Source of the DNA: UBA4744 sp963717135
GTDB taxonomy: Bacteria > Actinomycetota > Acidimicrobiia > Spongiisociales > UBA4744
Length of the DNA stretch: 64,000 nt
Assembly (NCBI GenBank): GCA_963717135.1
Contig: CAVQVN010000005.1
Location: forward strand, 62,001 to 126,000
Reading direction: 5' to 3'
A program made the position numbers and the translations under genes. Of this stretch, positions 26,895-34,619 are shown in pieces. Below the pieces are notes generated by a model. The model was not told the origin of the DNA. It did not search any database and worked only from the letters and a program-made list of their open reading frames with translations. Within the stretch, counting starts at the first letter, position 1. Each line of letters starts with the position of its first letter.

Positions 26895-27325
26895 TCATCT
26901 GCGACACCGGACCACTGGTATCGGCCCTCAATCGCAGCGAAGGCAGACGTCACCGGTTCGCCGCAGAATTGCTGGCCCACTCTGCTCGGGACGTGGTTGT
27001 TCCCTGGCCCGTGTTCGTTGAAGTCGATCTTCTGCTTCGCTCCCGAGGACACCTCCGTGCCGCCGTCACCTTCGGGCGGGCGTTGCTTGACGGCATTCAC
27101 CGGCTCGAAGCTCCCAGTGACCATGAGCTAGCGCTCGCTCTCGATCTTGCCGACCGATACGTTGACACCAGAATCGATCTGGCCGACCTCACCGTCATGG
27201 CTATGGCTGCGATCCGTAGCGCCTGGATCCTGACGTGGGATTACCGCGACTTCCGCACCGTTGTGCTGCGCAAGGGCCACCATTGGGATCTCCTCGTTCA
27301 AGAATCCGAGCTGCCTCAGCCCTGA
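26891..27325 (+). CDS. vapC: VapC-type PIN-domain ribonuclease toxin
   Basis: 144 residues from TTG 26891, translationally coupled to the antitoxin. PIN acidic residues are in place: IICDTGPLVSAL (first Asp), VPWPVFVEVDLLLRS (Glu), DTRIDLADLTVMAMA (Asp), and ILTWDYRDFRTV (Asp). PIN toxins cleave RNA, often tRNA. The pair lies at the left side of the accessory region, which fits stabilisation of mobile DNA. The 234-nt gap after it (27326-27559) shows no gene. Confidence 0.85.
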   Translation: MIICDTGPLVSALNRSEGRRHRFAAELLAHSARDVVVPWPVFVEVDLLLRSRGHLRAAVTFGRALLDGIHRLEAPSDHELALALDLADRYVDTRIDLADLTVMAMAAIRSAWILTWDYRDFRTVVLRKGHHWDLLVQESELPQP

Positions 27326-27559
27326 CCCGCGCCGACAAGAACCAAGCCACATGCGGCCCACCACGCCCTTTGACACAAAGAGGCATCGATAGCGGACACT
27401 CTTCGAAACGTGCGTTATGGCGCCTGATCTGGCGATATGTGCGAACAAAGGCTGGTCCGTTGGAGTCCAGGTGGAGTGGTCTGGGCCAGTCTGGCGATGG
27501 TTTGAGGTCCGGCACCTGTAACGGGCGTGCCGAGCAGCTCTTCGTTGTCCCAGCTGACC

Positions 27560-28792
27560 CTATAACACCCGATCGGCGTGTGGCAGCCGCCGGATCAGTA
27601 TGGCCAGGCCGAAGCTGAAGGACACGGCCACCGGAGCTGCCAGGCCGAATTTGAGCAGCGGATGCCAGACCAGACCGGCCGCGGCCATGGCCAGCAGGCT
27701 GATCACCGGTTCGTGAATCAAGTAGGCGCCGTAGGCACTGTGGGACAGAACCCCTGCCACCTGCCCCTGGCGATCCCAGAAACGCCTGAAGAAGTAGATC
27801 AACCCCAGGCACATCGACACGGCTAGGAATGACTCAAACAGGGCAAAGACCAGTGACTGCCAGGTCCAGCCACCCATGAACGGCTCGGAATCCTCCGCGG
27901 CGCCGGTGGCGATGGCCAACACCGGATAGAGAATGACCAAGCTCACGGCGATGCCCATCCATAGCTTGCCTCTCGAGGCGGGCAGCGCCAGCAGCCAATT
28001 ATGGCGATAGGCCAACAGGCCGACCACAAACAAGGCTGTGTATTGGGCGAAATTGGCCAGCTGCAGGTTTAGGGGTTGGAACGATTCGTTGACCGGGAAC
28101 CGCAAGCGCACCAGGAAAGTTGTCGCCGCCAGCCCCACGCCAAATAGGACGATCGCCCAATCGCTGGGAAAAGGCCCGGCAACTGGCGGTCGGCCGACCG
28201 GCGGCCGGCCCACAAGCTGCTTTTGCGGCCGGTAACGCCGTCTGTCGCTGACCAGCCGCCAGAGCACGTAGACCGCCGAGAAGATCAACAGAGTCGAGAT
28301 GAACCACACGGGCCCACCACCGACGATCCCGTATTCCCGGAAATACTCGGAGCGATACCAGCTCCACAGGGAAATATCGGTCTCGGGCCGGACGATAGCC
28401 AGGTAGATGAAAAGCGGCCGCACAACCCAGGAGTACAAACCCAGGGGAATCCCCAGACGAATCAGCCGGTCCTTCAAGAACCGGGCCGGCCCCTTGCGGT
28501 CGTAGGATCCCGGCACGAAATAGGCCGAGATGAGCAAGAACAGCCCCATGAAATACGCCTGGTTGATCGAGCAGAACCAGGCTCCCAGCGCCGCGCTGAT
28601 CTCATCCTGGCGGCCCTCGGTGTGGATCCAACTGCCGCTGCCCGTGTAGATGATCATCAAGTGGTGAAGGATCACCAGGACGGTCAGGAAGATGCGGATA
28701 TTGTCGACAAAAAGGAGCCGCCCGGCCGTCCGGGTTGTGGTCTGGGTCGTTTCCGTTAACGGATGCCGGTCGCCCACGGCTCGAGTACCCAT
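27560..28792 (-). CDS. Acyltransferase 3 family integral membrane protein
   Basis: 410 residues from ATG 28792 with GGAGGAG upstream. About ten membrane helices; motifs LLFVDNIRIFLTVLVILHH (conserved His), DRKGPARFLKDRLIRLGIP and a final YGAYLIHEPVISLLAM. A short tandem duplication, VGRPPVGRPPVAGP, lies in a cytoplasmic loop. It is 33 nt downstream of a second acyltransferase on the same strand, so the two probably form an operon. The substrate is unknown; surface polysaccharide or lipid O-acylation is likely. Confidence 0.85.
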   Translation of the reverse strand: MGTRAVGDRHPLTETTQTTTRTAGRLLFVDNIRIFLTVLVILHHLMIIYTGSGSWIHTEGRQDEISAALGAWFCSINQAYFMGLFLLISAYFVPGSYDRKGPARFLKDRLIRLGIPLGLYSWVVRPLFIYLAIVRPETDISLWSWYRSEYFREYGIVGGGPVWFISTLLIFSAVYVLWRLVSDRRRYRPQKQLVGRPPVGRPPVAGPFPSDWAIVLFGVGLAATTFLVRLRFPVNESFQPLNLQLANFAQYTALFVVGLLAYRHNWLLALPASRGKLWMGIAVSLVILYPVLAIATGAAEDSEPFMGGWTWQSLVFALFESFLAVSMCLGLIYFFRRFWDRQGQVAGVLSHSAYGAYLIHEPVISLLAMAAAGLVWHPLLKFGLAAPVAVSFSFGLAILIRRLPHADRVL

Positions 28793-28825
28793 CCCCCATC
28801 TCCTCCTTCAATTGACAAACAGCGC

Positions 28826-30217
28826 CTAGAGCACCTGCCTCACCAGAGGCAACCGCCGGACCGCATGGCCGATCAGGAAACAAAGCGCCACCCCCAACGG
28901 AGCCGCCAGCAAGAACATCAGCTCCAGCGGCCAGGTGACGCCGCCGAGCAGAATCGCCAACGGCACGATGATCAGCGGGTGCAGCACGTATACGGCATAC
29001 GCGTCGGCGCCCATGGTCTGGGCCAGCCGACCCCGCTTGTTCGAGCGGCGCCGGAACAGCGTCAGGGCCGTGATGCTCATAGACACGCACATGGACGCTT
29101 CCCACAGCGAATAGGCCAGCGACAGCCAGGTGAACCCGCCGGCCAAGGCCGGATCAACATTGTCTTCCAGCGCCCCGGCGGCCACCGCCAGCACCGGCAG
29201 GAGCAGCACACATGCCAGAGCCACCCAACCCCATGGCCGGGCTTGCCGGTCTGTCAGGGTCACAAACCAATCGCAGCGGTAGGCCACGATACCGGCCGCG
29301 AACATGGCGGCATATTGCGGAAAATGGGCCAACTCCAAGTGGGGCGGCTCCCACTGCCAGCCCACCTCCGCCCAGACGCGAACCACAAAGGTCACCAAAC
29401 CGACGGCCAGGACAAACAGGCTGATGGCCAGGTTGCCCGGGGTCCGAGTCGCGCCCTTCACCCGGTTCGACCCGCCCGCCCGGTCACTGGCCAGGCGGCC
29501 CAGGGCGTAAATGACGGAGAAGATCAATAGCCCTTCAACAAACCACAGCGGACCGACAGACGCTTCCGTCAAATCCTGGGTGCGGGTGGTAACAAACCGC
29601 CAGAACGAACCGGCGTAGCCCCCGGCAACAGAGGCCCAGTACGTGACCAGGGGGTTGATGATCAGTGCATAGAAGGCCAGGGGAATGCCCAACCGCACCA
29701 ACCGATCGGCCAGGAACCGCCCCGTTCCTTTTCGGTCATACGGCCGCGGCGTGAAATAGCCGGCGATCAGGAAAAACAACCCCATGGCAAACGCGGTCCC
29801 AATACCCAACAACATGGTCATCAGGATCGCCGTCGCGTCGCTCACGTGGCCACTCTGCCGGAAATACCAATCGCCAATCCCGGACTCACCGCTGTAGGTA
29901 ATGGCCAGATGGCCGACAACAACCAGGCTGATGAGCACCGCGCGGATGTTGTCGATATACAACATCCGGCCGGCGCCAACCGCCCCGAAGTCGGCCGCCG
30001 CGCCCCGACCGGGAATCAGCGGCCCTTCTACCCCATCTGCAGCCGGGGGGAGCATCAGGCGATCGGTTCCGATTCCAGACTCCAGGACACGCCCTTCTCC
30101 TCCCACGGACGCCACAGCATCTGCGGTTGCGTCCACCGCCCCATCCTCCGGACCCGTCTCGTCGTCTACATCGGCGATCCGGGCGGCGCGGTCGTGAGAC
30201 TCATACCCTACGGGCAT
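28826..30217 (-). CDS. Acyltransferase 3 family integral membrane protein with long N-terminal tail
   Basis: 463 residues from ATG 30217; TTG 30226 is possible. About 75 acidic, low-complexity residues precede the family start GRMLYIDNIRAVLISLVVVGH, so the true start may be further in. Motifs DRKGTGRFLADRLVRLGIP and YAVYVLHPLIIVPLAIL are as in its paralogues at 15220 and 27560. It is the first gene of the pair. TAGCGT lies 8 nt before ATG 30217. Its tail runs close to the integrase remnant, putting it on the accessory side of the tRNA-linked region. Confidence 0.8.
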   Translation of the reverse strand: MPVGYESHDRAARIADVDDETGPEDGAVDATADAVASVGGEGRVLESGIGTDRLMLPPAADGVEGPLIPGRGAAADFGAVGAGRMLYIDNIRAVLISLVVVGHLAITYSGESGIGDWYFRQSGHVSDATAILMTMLLGIGTAFAMGLFFLIAGYFTPRPYDRKGTGRFLADRLVRLGIPLAFYALIINPLVTYWASVAGGYAGSFWRFVTTRTQDLTEASVGPLWFVEGLLIFSVIYALGRLASDRAGGSNRVKGATRTPGNLAISLFVLAVGLVTFVVRVWAEVGWQWEPPHLELAHFPQYAAMFAAGIVAYRCDWFVTLTDRQARPWGWVALACVLLLPVLAVAAGALEDNVDPALAGGFTWLSLAYSLWEASMCVSMSITALTLFRRRSNKRGRLAQTMGADAYAVYVLHPLIIVPLAILLGGVTWPLELMFLLAAPLGVALCFLIGHAVRRLPLVRQVL

Positions 30218-30329
30218 TTGAATCAACGCTACTCGACGGCCACAAGGCTCATGCCCTCACAACACAGGGAACCCGTTCAGATCCGAGCCGAACCTGCAAT
30301 TGTCGCTAGGCCAATCTATCGACTAAGGC

Positions 30330-30446
30330 GACACCTACCAACATGTCCTCCCAGGCATGCAAGCCGAAGCCGCCCGCGTATTCGAACAGCTCACAAGCCC
30401 CGCCGCCTCGAAAGGAGGAAGCCGGCTGAAGCCCCGGAGGATTTGA
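30330..30446 (+). pseudogene. C-terminal remnant of a tyrosine integrase
   Basis: Reads DTYQHVLPGMQAEAARVFEQL and then a basic tail ending at TGA 30444-30446. It is nearly identical to the tail of the integrase remnant at 38.8 kb (DTYQHILPGMQAEAARLFEKL), including the catalytic Tyr. Everything upstream of the Tyr motif is lost. As at 38.9 kb, it runs straight into a tRNA 3' half, so it marks the right end of another integrated element. Confidence 0.75.
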
Positions 30447-30474
30447 ACCTCCGACCTTCGGGTTATGAGCCCGA
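30433..30474 (-). repeat. Extra 3' half of initiator tRNA (att-site remnant A)
   Basis: On the minus strand it holds the CAT anticodon loop region, the variable loop and a T-arm with GGAGG/CCTCC pairing, but no acceptor stem or 5' half. It shares the block GACCTTCGGGTTATGAGCCCGA (split across the anticodon stem) with the intact tRNA at 38973. It is a duplicated attachment site left by integration. Confidence 0.75.
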
Positions 30475-30510
30475 GAACGGGACATTCGCTAACTTGGGGA
30501 AATACGCAAA

Positions 30511-30588
30511 ACGCCTGCTCAGAGGCGGTATTCGTTTCGCGTCATGTCGCGTTCTTTCCCCTCCTATCGCATCCTCTTGCGCGATGGA
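30511..30588. repeat. 78-bp element repeat, copy A
   Basis: Begins with the hairpin CGCCT-gctcag-AGGCG and continues through GTCATGTCGCGTTCTTTC and CCCTCCTATCGCA to GCGCGATGGA. It is about 36 nt after the tRNA fragment. Copies B (32173) and C (34501) share the hairpin, the TCGCGTTNTTNCCC core and the GCGCGATGG end. Confidence 0.7.
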
Positions 30589-30664
30589 CGCGCGATGGCA
30601 TGTGCTGCTCGTCGATTATGTGATGATCTCTTCAGCCGACTCTCAGGTCTACTCAGCTTCTGAC

Positions 30665-30968
30665 TTGCTCCGACGACGCCGCCCACAAAGCCCATGGCAG
30701 TACTTTCGAGGAGGAATTGCGCGGCGATATGCCCGCGTGTCGCCCCGATGGCTCGTCGTAACCCGATCTCGCGGGTCCGTTCCATGACGGATACGAGGGT
30801 CACATTGGCGATACCGATGGCGCCAACCAGGAGCGATACACCGCCGAGGAGCAAGAAGAGTGTGTTGAGATCGTTGACGACGGCATCTTTGACGCGTTGG
30901 GGTTCTGAGGGTGAGGCGATAGTGAGGGCGGCCGGGTTATCCGGTCGCACGCGAGTGGTGTTTGGCAG
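30665..30968 (-). pseudogene. Fragment of a MacB/FtsX-like ABC permease
   Basis: The minus strand reads RPDNPAALTIASP, then LNTLFLLLGGVSLLVGAIGI and ERTREIGLRRAIGATRGHI, then FLLESTAMGFVGGVVGAS. This is the periplasmic-to-membrane junction and helices 2-3 of MacB-like permeases. Both ends are missing: the N-terminal side is joined to a broken response regulator near 30968, and the C-terminal helices are replaced by unrelated sequence. It is a deletion product. Confidence 0.75.
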
Positions 30969-31547
30969 GCGAGCGTCTTGGTCGAGCCGAACCAATGCTC
31001 ATCCCACACGTCGCTGATCAAGGTCTCTCTGGGCACTGCCATACCGGCGTTCTCGACCAGGCGGCTCAACAAGTCTAATTCCTTGGCTCGCAACTGGACC
31101 TCCCGTCCGGCGAGCCAAACCCTGCAGGCGCCGCCATCCATCACCAGATCACCGACCGCCGATCTCGAGTCGGGGCGCGTTTCCCGTCGTCTCAGCTGGG
31201 CACGAATGCGAGCCAGCAACTCGGCCAGCTTGAACGGTTTCGTTATGGGGTCGATCGCTCCGACATCGAGACCCACCACCACGTCGAGTTCTTCGTCTCG
31301 GGCGGTCAGCATCACGACATCGAGCGTCGGTTCGATGTCGTGGATCTGCCGGCACACGGTCAGGCCATCAATGCCGGGAGCCCCAAATCGAGCAGCACCA
31401 GATCCGGCCGCCGGCCGATGACGGAATCGACGCCACCTTGCCCGGTCTGCTCCCACGATGCGTCGTATCCGTTCCCGCCCAGGGCGCGCAACAGAGACGA
31501 CCCGATCGGTCATCATCCTCGATTATCAGAATTCGCGGTCCGTGCAT
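30968..31547 (-). pseudogene. Broken OmpR-family response regulator
   Basis: The start MHGPRILIIEDDDR (ATG 31547) is a receiver N-terminus, but the frame breaks near 31505 (the next frame gives SSLLRALGGNGYDASW and LVLLDLGLP). It breaks again near 31385, after which GIDGLTVCRQIHDIEPTLDVVMLTARDE and TKPFKLAELLARIRAQLRRRE follow. The DNA-binding domain runs to DVWDEHWFGSTKTL and is then fused, out of context, to the permease fragment. Asp of the usual GADDYITKPF is also changed (GAIDPITKPF). Two frameshifts plus a deletion make it non-functional unless the frameshifts are sequencing errors. Confidence 0.8.
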
Positions 31548-31716
31548 CGCGGCCCGGGTTACGGCAATCCTCCCACCACGACCGTGAACTCCATGAGGAG
31601 AGGCGCCGGCGATCTCGCGCAACCGCCACCGGATCGACTATCCACCAACACCGGCAGTAATACCGGCGGCTTCTACCGATCCTTCTACCGGGTGCTCGAA
31701 AGCCGCGCCCCGAAAG

Positions 31717-31835
31717 AAGAAGATCTCGAAGGGCTACGTGGCTCGAAAGGGCAACCGCTGGTATGCGGTCATCTACGAAGGGCTGGATCCGGTCGCCGGC
31801 AGAGAGCGGAGCCCTCCATGCGAGACTGTGGGAGG
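31717..31835 (+). pseudogene. N-terminal remnant of a tyrosine integrase
   Basis: Reads KKISKGYVARKGNRWYAVIY followed by EGLDPVAGRERS and then loses similarity. This matches the N-terminal SAM-like arm domain of actinobacterial integrases (arm-binding start with G-R-W-x-A-x-Y-x-G-x-D-P-x-T-G). It is far from either C-terminal remnant, so the element it belonged to has been cut up. Confidence 0.6.
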
Positions 31836-31846
31836 GACACCGAGGA

Positions 31847-32071
31847 CTATTCGGCGCGGATATCTTTGCCCTGGAAAGGGTTGCCGAACAGCGGCGCCAA
31901 TACGCAGACATCGAACGCGCCGGCCAGCAGAGGCACTGCGCCCACAACGGCCACTATGACCCCGATCGCGCCTCCGAGTCCCCAGATACCCCACACAATC
32001 AACGCGATGCCGGCAACGGCGCGGACCAGGCGACCGTTAACCGAAGCCATGAACTTGACAACCGGGTTCAT
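31847..32071 (-). CDS. DUF2892-type small inner-membrane protein
   Basis: 74 residues from ATG 32071 (GAAGG 6 nt upstream). It begins MNPVVKFMASVNGRLVRAVAG and has a single long hydrophobic hairpin, IALIVWGIWGLGGAIGVIVAV and VGAVPLLAGAFDVCVLAPLFG, ending in a short polar tail. The family (YgaP-C-like) often accompanies sulfur-handling or metal/arsenic-resistance genes; here the ArsR operon is 500 bp away on the other strand. It appears intact among broken genes. Confidence 0.75.
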   Translation of the reverse strand: MNPVVKFMASVNGRLVRAVAGIALIVWGIWGLGGAIGVIVAVVGAVPLLAGAFDVCVLAPLFGNPFQGKDIRAE

Positions 32072-32172
32072 CTCAAACCTTCTCTCTCGATCGATGGATG
32101 CTTCTGCAACGCAACCAGAATAGGTGTGCAATTGACGGTGGCGGTACCGGTCAAAGTCGTATGATGCGCGAA

Positions 32173-32250
32173 ACGCCTGCTCAGAAGCCGTTTTCCCTTC
32201 TTATCATGTCGCGTTGTTGCCCCGCCCGTCGCGCCCTCTCGCGCGATGGG
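32173..32250. repeat. 78-bp element repeat, copy B
   Basis: ACGCCTGCTCAGAAGCCG with a weaker hairpin, then TATCATGTCGCGTTGTTGCCC and TCGCGCGATGGG. Unlike copies A and C it is not preceded by a tRNA fragment. Directly before it, 32141-32162 encodes AVPVKVV in frame, which matches the integrase segment GVPVKVV at 38.75 kb. This may be a third, smaller scar. Confidence 0.6.
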
Positions 32251-32320
32251 CGGACTCCTGACAGTGGAGCCGACCTTGACTGCAAAACGCAGAACGGGGG
32301 CGCTCTCTCCTGTCGCCGGG

Positions 32321-32430
32321 TCAGTCAAGCTGCACCCGTCGAAGCAGCATGGCGTTGATCGCTACGATCACCGTCGAGAGGCTCATCAGAAGTGCCCCGA
32401 CCGGCGGGTTGAGCAGGATCCCGGCGGAGA
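32321..32430 (-). pseudogene. C-terminal stub of a heavy-metal P-type ATPase
   Basis: The minus strand ends SAGILLNPPVGALLMSLSTV followed by IVAINAMLLRRVQLD and a stop. That is the last membrane helix and tail of CopA-like heavy-metal P1B ATPases. No upstream ATPase sequence is present. A related, more divergent stub lies at 34620-34725 in the same position relative to repeat copy C. Confidence 0.6.
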
Positions 32431-32567
32431 CGGCGCGCGATGGAGACCCTTGGCAAGACCCCTCAGCAACCCCATCAGGGCAGACCACGCCATGGACCGT
32501 GGCCGCGGCTGGGCGGCACCGGATCTGTGGCCAATTCAGGACCTTCGCCCCTAATTGCTCAGCCGTG

Positions 32568-32591
32568 CTCATGTCACAATGTGCTTATGAG
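32568..32591. promoter_or_regulatory. ArsR-type operator overlapping -10 and start codon
   Basis: An interrupted inverted repeat: CTCAT (32568-32572), CACA (32575-32578), central A, TGTG (32580-32583), ATGAG (32587-32591). The -10 CACAAT is inside it, exactly 6 nt before the ATG, and the ATG itself is part of the right arm. Binding of the ArsR protein would cover the transcription start. Confidence 0.6.
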
Positions 32592-32892
32592 TTCAACGAT
32601 TCTTGAATCAACAACGCTTGAAGAGCGGGTGGCCTTGTTTTCAGCGCTTGGAGATCCGATCCGTTTGCAGGTCCTCGACGAACTGACCTGCGGCTTGAAG
32701 TGTGTGTGTGAGTTGCAGGAGACCATCGACGTCGCCCCCAACCTGCTGTCCTATCACTTGCGCGTCCTCCGGGAAGCCGGCTTGGTGGAAGCCTCCAAGC
32801 GGGGCCGCTGGGTCGACTATCGGCTCGCAGTTGCCGCGGCTGACCTGGTGCGCGGGTCCCTCCCTGCCGAGCTTGTTGAGGGCGGGCGGTGA
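32587..32892 (+). CDS. arsR: ArsR/SmtB-family metalloid-responsive repressor
   Basis: 101 residues from ATG 32587. Winged helix with LFSALGDPIRLQVLDELTCG, then the sensing motif CVCEL preceded by another Cys (CGLKCVCELQETI), and LLSYHLRVLREAGLVEASKR as recognition helix and wing. Two to three cysteines at this site are the arsenic/antimony-binding arrangement of ArsR. It overlaps the permease start by 4 nt (GTGA) and lies behind a palindromic operator and leaderless promoter. It therefore most likely represses the three-gene operon until trivalent arsenic binds. Confidence 0.85.
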   Translation: MSSTILESTTLEERVALFSALGDPIRLQVLDELTCGLKCVCELQETIDVAPNLLSYHLRVLREAGLVEASKRGRWVDYRLAVAAADLVRGSLPAELVEGGR

Positions 32893-33944
32893 GCACCGGC
32901 CTGCGGTCTGCGCCGGTCGTGCGTGCGCCGTGGCGGTTGTGGGGTGGGTTGCTGGCCGCTGCTGGGGCCTGGCTGGTGGCGTATCAGCTGAACAGCCCTT
33001 TGTGGGAATGGGCGGTCTTCGACCTTGCCGGGTTCGATTCGCTCAGCCGGTGGGGTTCGGCGGTCGAGTTCTTCTTCTACGACACCGTCAAGATACTGCT
33101 TCTGTTGGGCGGGATCATTTTCGCGGTCACGGTACTTCGCAGCTTCATGAGCGTGGAACGCACCCGGGCTCTGCTGGGGGGCCGCCGCGAGGGGGTTGGG
33201 AATGTGGCTGCGGCCGGGTTGGGGGTGGTCACCCCCTTCTGCTCCTGCAGTGCGGTACCGGGGTTCATCGGGTTCGTCGCAGCCGGAGTTCCCCTGGGGA
33301 TCACCATGAGTTTCCTGATCGCCAGCCCGATGGTCAACGAGGTAGCCATCGTGTTGCTGTACGGGCTGTTCGGTTGGAAGATCGCCGCCCTCTATGTAAC
33401 CGCGGGCCTGGCCGTGGCGATCGTGGCCGGCTGGGTGATCGGTCGTCTCCGCCTCGAAAAGTGGGTGGAACCCTTCGTCTTCGAGACAACCCTTGGAGGC
33501 CAACCGGTGGACATGTCTACTGCTTTGAGCTGGGCAGACCGTTTCGCTATCGCCCGTGAGGAAGTCCGCACCATCATCGGAAAGATCTGGCCCTACCTGC
33601 TGGTGGGGATAGGGATCGGAGCCGTCATCCACGGCTGGGTCCCGGAGGGGTTCTTTGTGAAGTACGCCGGACCCGACGACCCCCTGGCAGTGCCGGTGGC
33701 GGTCGGTCTCGGAATCCCTCTCTACTCCAACGCCGCCGGCATTCTGCCGTTGGTCGAAGCCCTCTACGACAAGGGCCTCGCCTTGGGCACCGTCCTGGCG
33801 TTCATGATGTCGGTGGTCGCCCTCTCGGTTCCCGAACTGGTCTTGTTACGGCGGGTACTCAAACCCCGCCTGCTCGGCGTCTTCGTCGGAGTGGTCGGTG
33901 TCGGAATCCTGATGGTCGGTTTCCTATTCAATCTGGTCCTGTAA
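32889..33944 (+). CDS. arsP: ArsP-type permease (DUF318/ArsP_1 family)
   Basis: 351 residues from GTG 32889. About eight to ten membrane helices. The hallmark GVVTPFCSCSAVPGFIGFV holds the paired cysteines, followed by GVPLGITMSFLIASPMVNE; the second half repeats the pattern with GIPLYSNAAGILPLVEALYDKG. Family members such as ArsP export trivalent organoarsenicals, while others are of unknown substrate. Position behind an As-type ArsR supports metalloid export. A thioredoxin-like gene follows 10 nt later. Confidence 0.85.
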   Translation: MSTGLRSAPVVRAPWRLWGGLLAAAGAWLVAYQLNSPLWEWAVFDLAGFDSLSRWGSAVEFFFYDTVKILLLLGGIIFAVTVLRSFMSVERTRALLGGRREGVGNVAAAGLGVVTPFCSCSAVPGFIGFVAAGVPLGITMSFLIASPMVNEVAIVLLYGLFGWKIAALYVTAGLAVAIVAGWVIGRLRLEKWVEPFVFETTLGGQPVDMSTALSWADRFAIAREEVRTIIGKIWPYLLVGIGIGAVIHGWVPEGFFVKYAGPDDPLAVPVAVGLGIPLYSNAAGILPLVEALYDKGLALGTVLAFMMSVVALSVPELVLLRRVLKPRLLGVFVGVVGVGILMVGFLFNLVL

Positions 33945-33954
33945 GGAGGCTCAC

Positions 33955-34197
33955 ATGAAGATCAAAGTGCTCGGTTCGGGTTGTGCCAACTGTCAAACCC
34001 TCGAGAAACGCACCACCCAAGCAGTCAACCTGCTCGGACTGAACGCTGATATCGAGAAAGTCACCGATTACGCCGCTATCGCCGCCTACGGGGTTATGTC
34101 CACCCCAGCTCTAGTCATCGATGAACAGGTGGTATTGGCCGGGCGGGTTCCCAAAGTCGCCGAACTCCAGACGCTGCTCACCGGAGCCCTCACATGA
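33955..34197 (+). CDS. Small thioredoxin-fold redox-active disulfide protein
   Basis: 80 residues from ATG 33955 (AAGGAGG upstream). MKIKVLGSGCANCQTLEKRT has the C-x-x-C at residues 10-13, and GVMSTPALVIDEQVVLAGRV contains the cis-Pro of the thioredoxin fold. This is the 'small redox-active disulfide protein 2' type, very often found next to ArsP-like permeases. It likely keeps the permease or its thiol-reactive cargo reduced (inferred). Confidence 0.85.
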   Translation: MKIKVLGSGCANCQTLEKRTTQAVNLLGLNADIEKVTDYAAIAAYGVMSTPALVIDEQVVLAGRVPKVAELQTLLTGALT

Positions 34198-34370
34198 ACG
34201 CCACCCCGGTCGCACCTTCCGAACCGGCCAGCAAGATAACCGCGAGAATTGACACCCGAACCGTCGCCAATGCCCGTTCGAGACCTCGACGGGACGCCAT
34301 GAGCACGGTTCCGAAGCAGTACAGATTTGTCGGTTCGCGGTATGGAGACTCGCAACGGCCGTTCCGCTGA
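34194..34370 (+). CDS. 58-residue ORF, probably a truncated gene start
   Basis: ATG 34194 overlaps the thioredoxin-like gene by 4 nt (ATGA), a sign of a coupled downstream gene. The product begins MNATPVAPSEPASKIT and then becomes arginine-rich without recognisable fold, ending 14 nt before the tRNA-type terminator of att remnant C. I infer that a fourth operon gene was cut off here by an integration or deletion event. Its identity is not visible. Confidence 0.35.
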   Translation: MNATPVAPSEPASKITARIDTRTVANARSRPRRDAMSTVPKQYRFVGSRYGDSQRPFR

Positions 34371-34383
34371 CCCCAGAAAAGCC

Positions 34384-34411
34384 GAAATCCCCTGCGATTA
34401 CAGGGGATTTC
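34384..34411 (-). terminator. tRNA-type terminator hairpin
   Basis: GAAATCCCCTG and CAGGGGATTTC form a perfect 11-bp stem with loop CGATTA (plus strand). On the minus strand it is followed by GGCTTTTCT. It stands just after the 3' end of the tRNA fragment at 34416, where a tRNA terminator would be, so it came with that attachment site. Its sequence differs from the hairpin after the intact tRNA at 38.95 kb. Confidence 0.7.
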
Positions 34412-34415
34412 GTTC

Positions 34416-34463
34416 GTAGCGGGGGCAGGATTTGAACCTGCGACCTTCGGCTTATGAGCCCGA
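34416..34463 (-). repeat. Extra 3' half of initiator tRNA (att-site remnant C)
   Basis: On the minus strand it contains the CAT anticodon, T-arm with GCAGG/CCTGC pairing and the acceptor 3' strand CCCCGCTAC. It differs from the intact tRNA in both bases of a T-arm pair and at one anticodon-stem position (GGCTTAT for GGGTTAT). No 5' half is present. It is a clear direct repeat of the tRNA end. Confidence 0.85.
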
Positions 34464-34500
34464 GAAGAGCTGATCCGTTGACCTGGGGAAGATCGAGAAT

Positions 34501-34580
34501 TGCCTGCTCACAGGCGGTTTTCACTTCTCGTCATTTCGCGTTCTTTCCCCTCCTATCGCACCGACTCGCGCGATGGACGG
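34501..34580. repeat. 78-bp element repeat, copy C
   Basis: Opens with a good hairpin, GCCTG-ctca-CAGGC followed by GGTTTTC, then TCATTTCGCGTTCTTTCC and CCTCCTATCGCA, ending GCGCGATGGA. It is ~38 nt after the tRNA fragment, as in copy A; the intervening bases also align with copy A (GAGAA..G..GATxCG.T.AC.TGGGGAA). Confidence 0.75.
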
Positions 34581-34619
34581 GCCCTTGACAGCGGATCCTC
34601 AATACAGAGGGGTTCGGCG

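Noticed and set aside
30433..30474. Functional tRNA-Met at 30433 or 34416
   Set aside because: Only the 3' half is present in each; no D-arm or 5' acceptor strand can be found.
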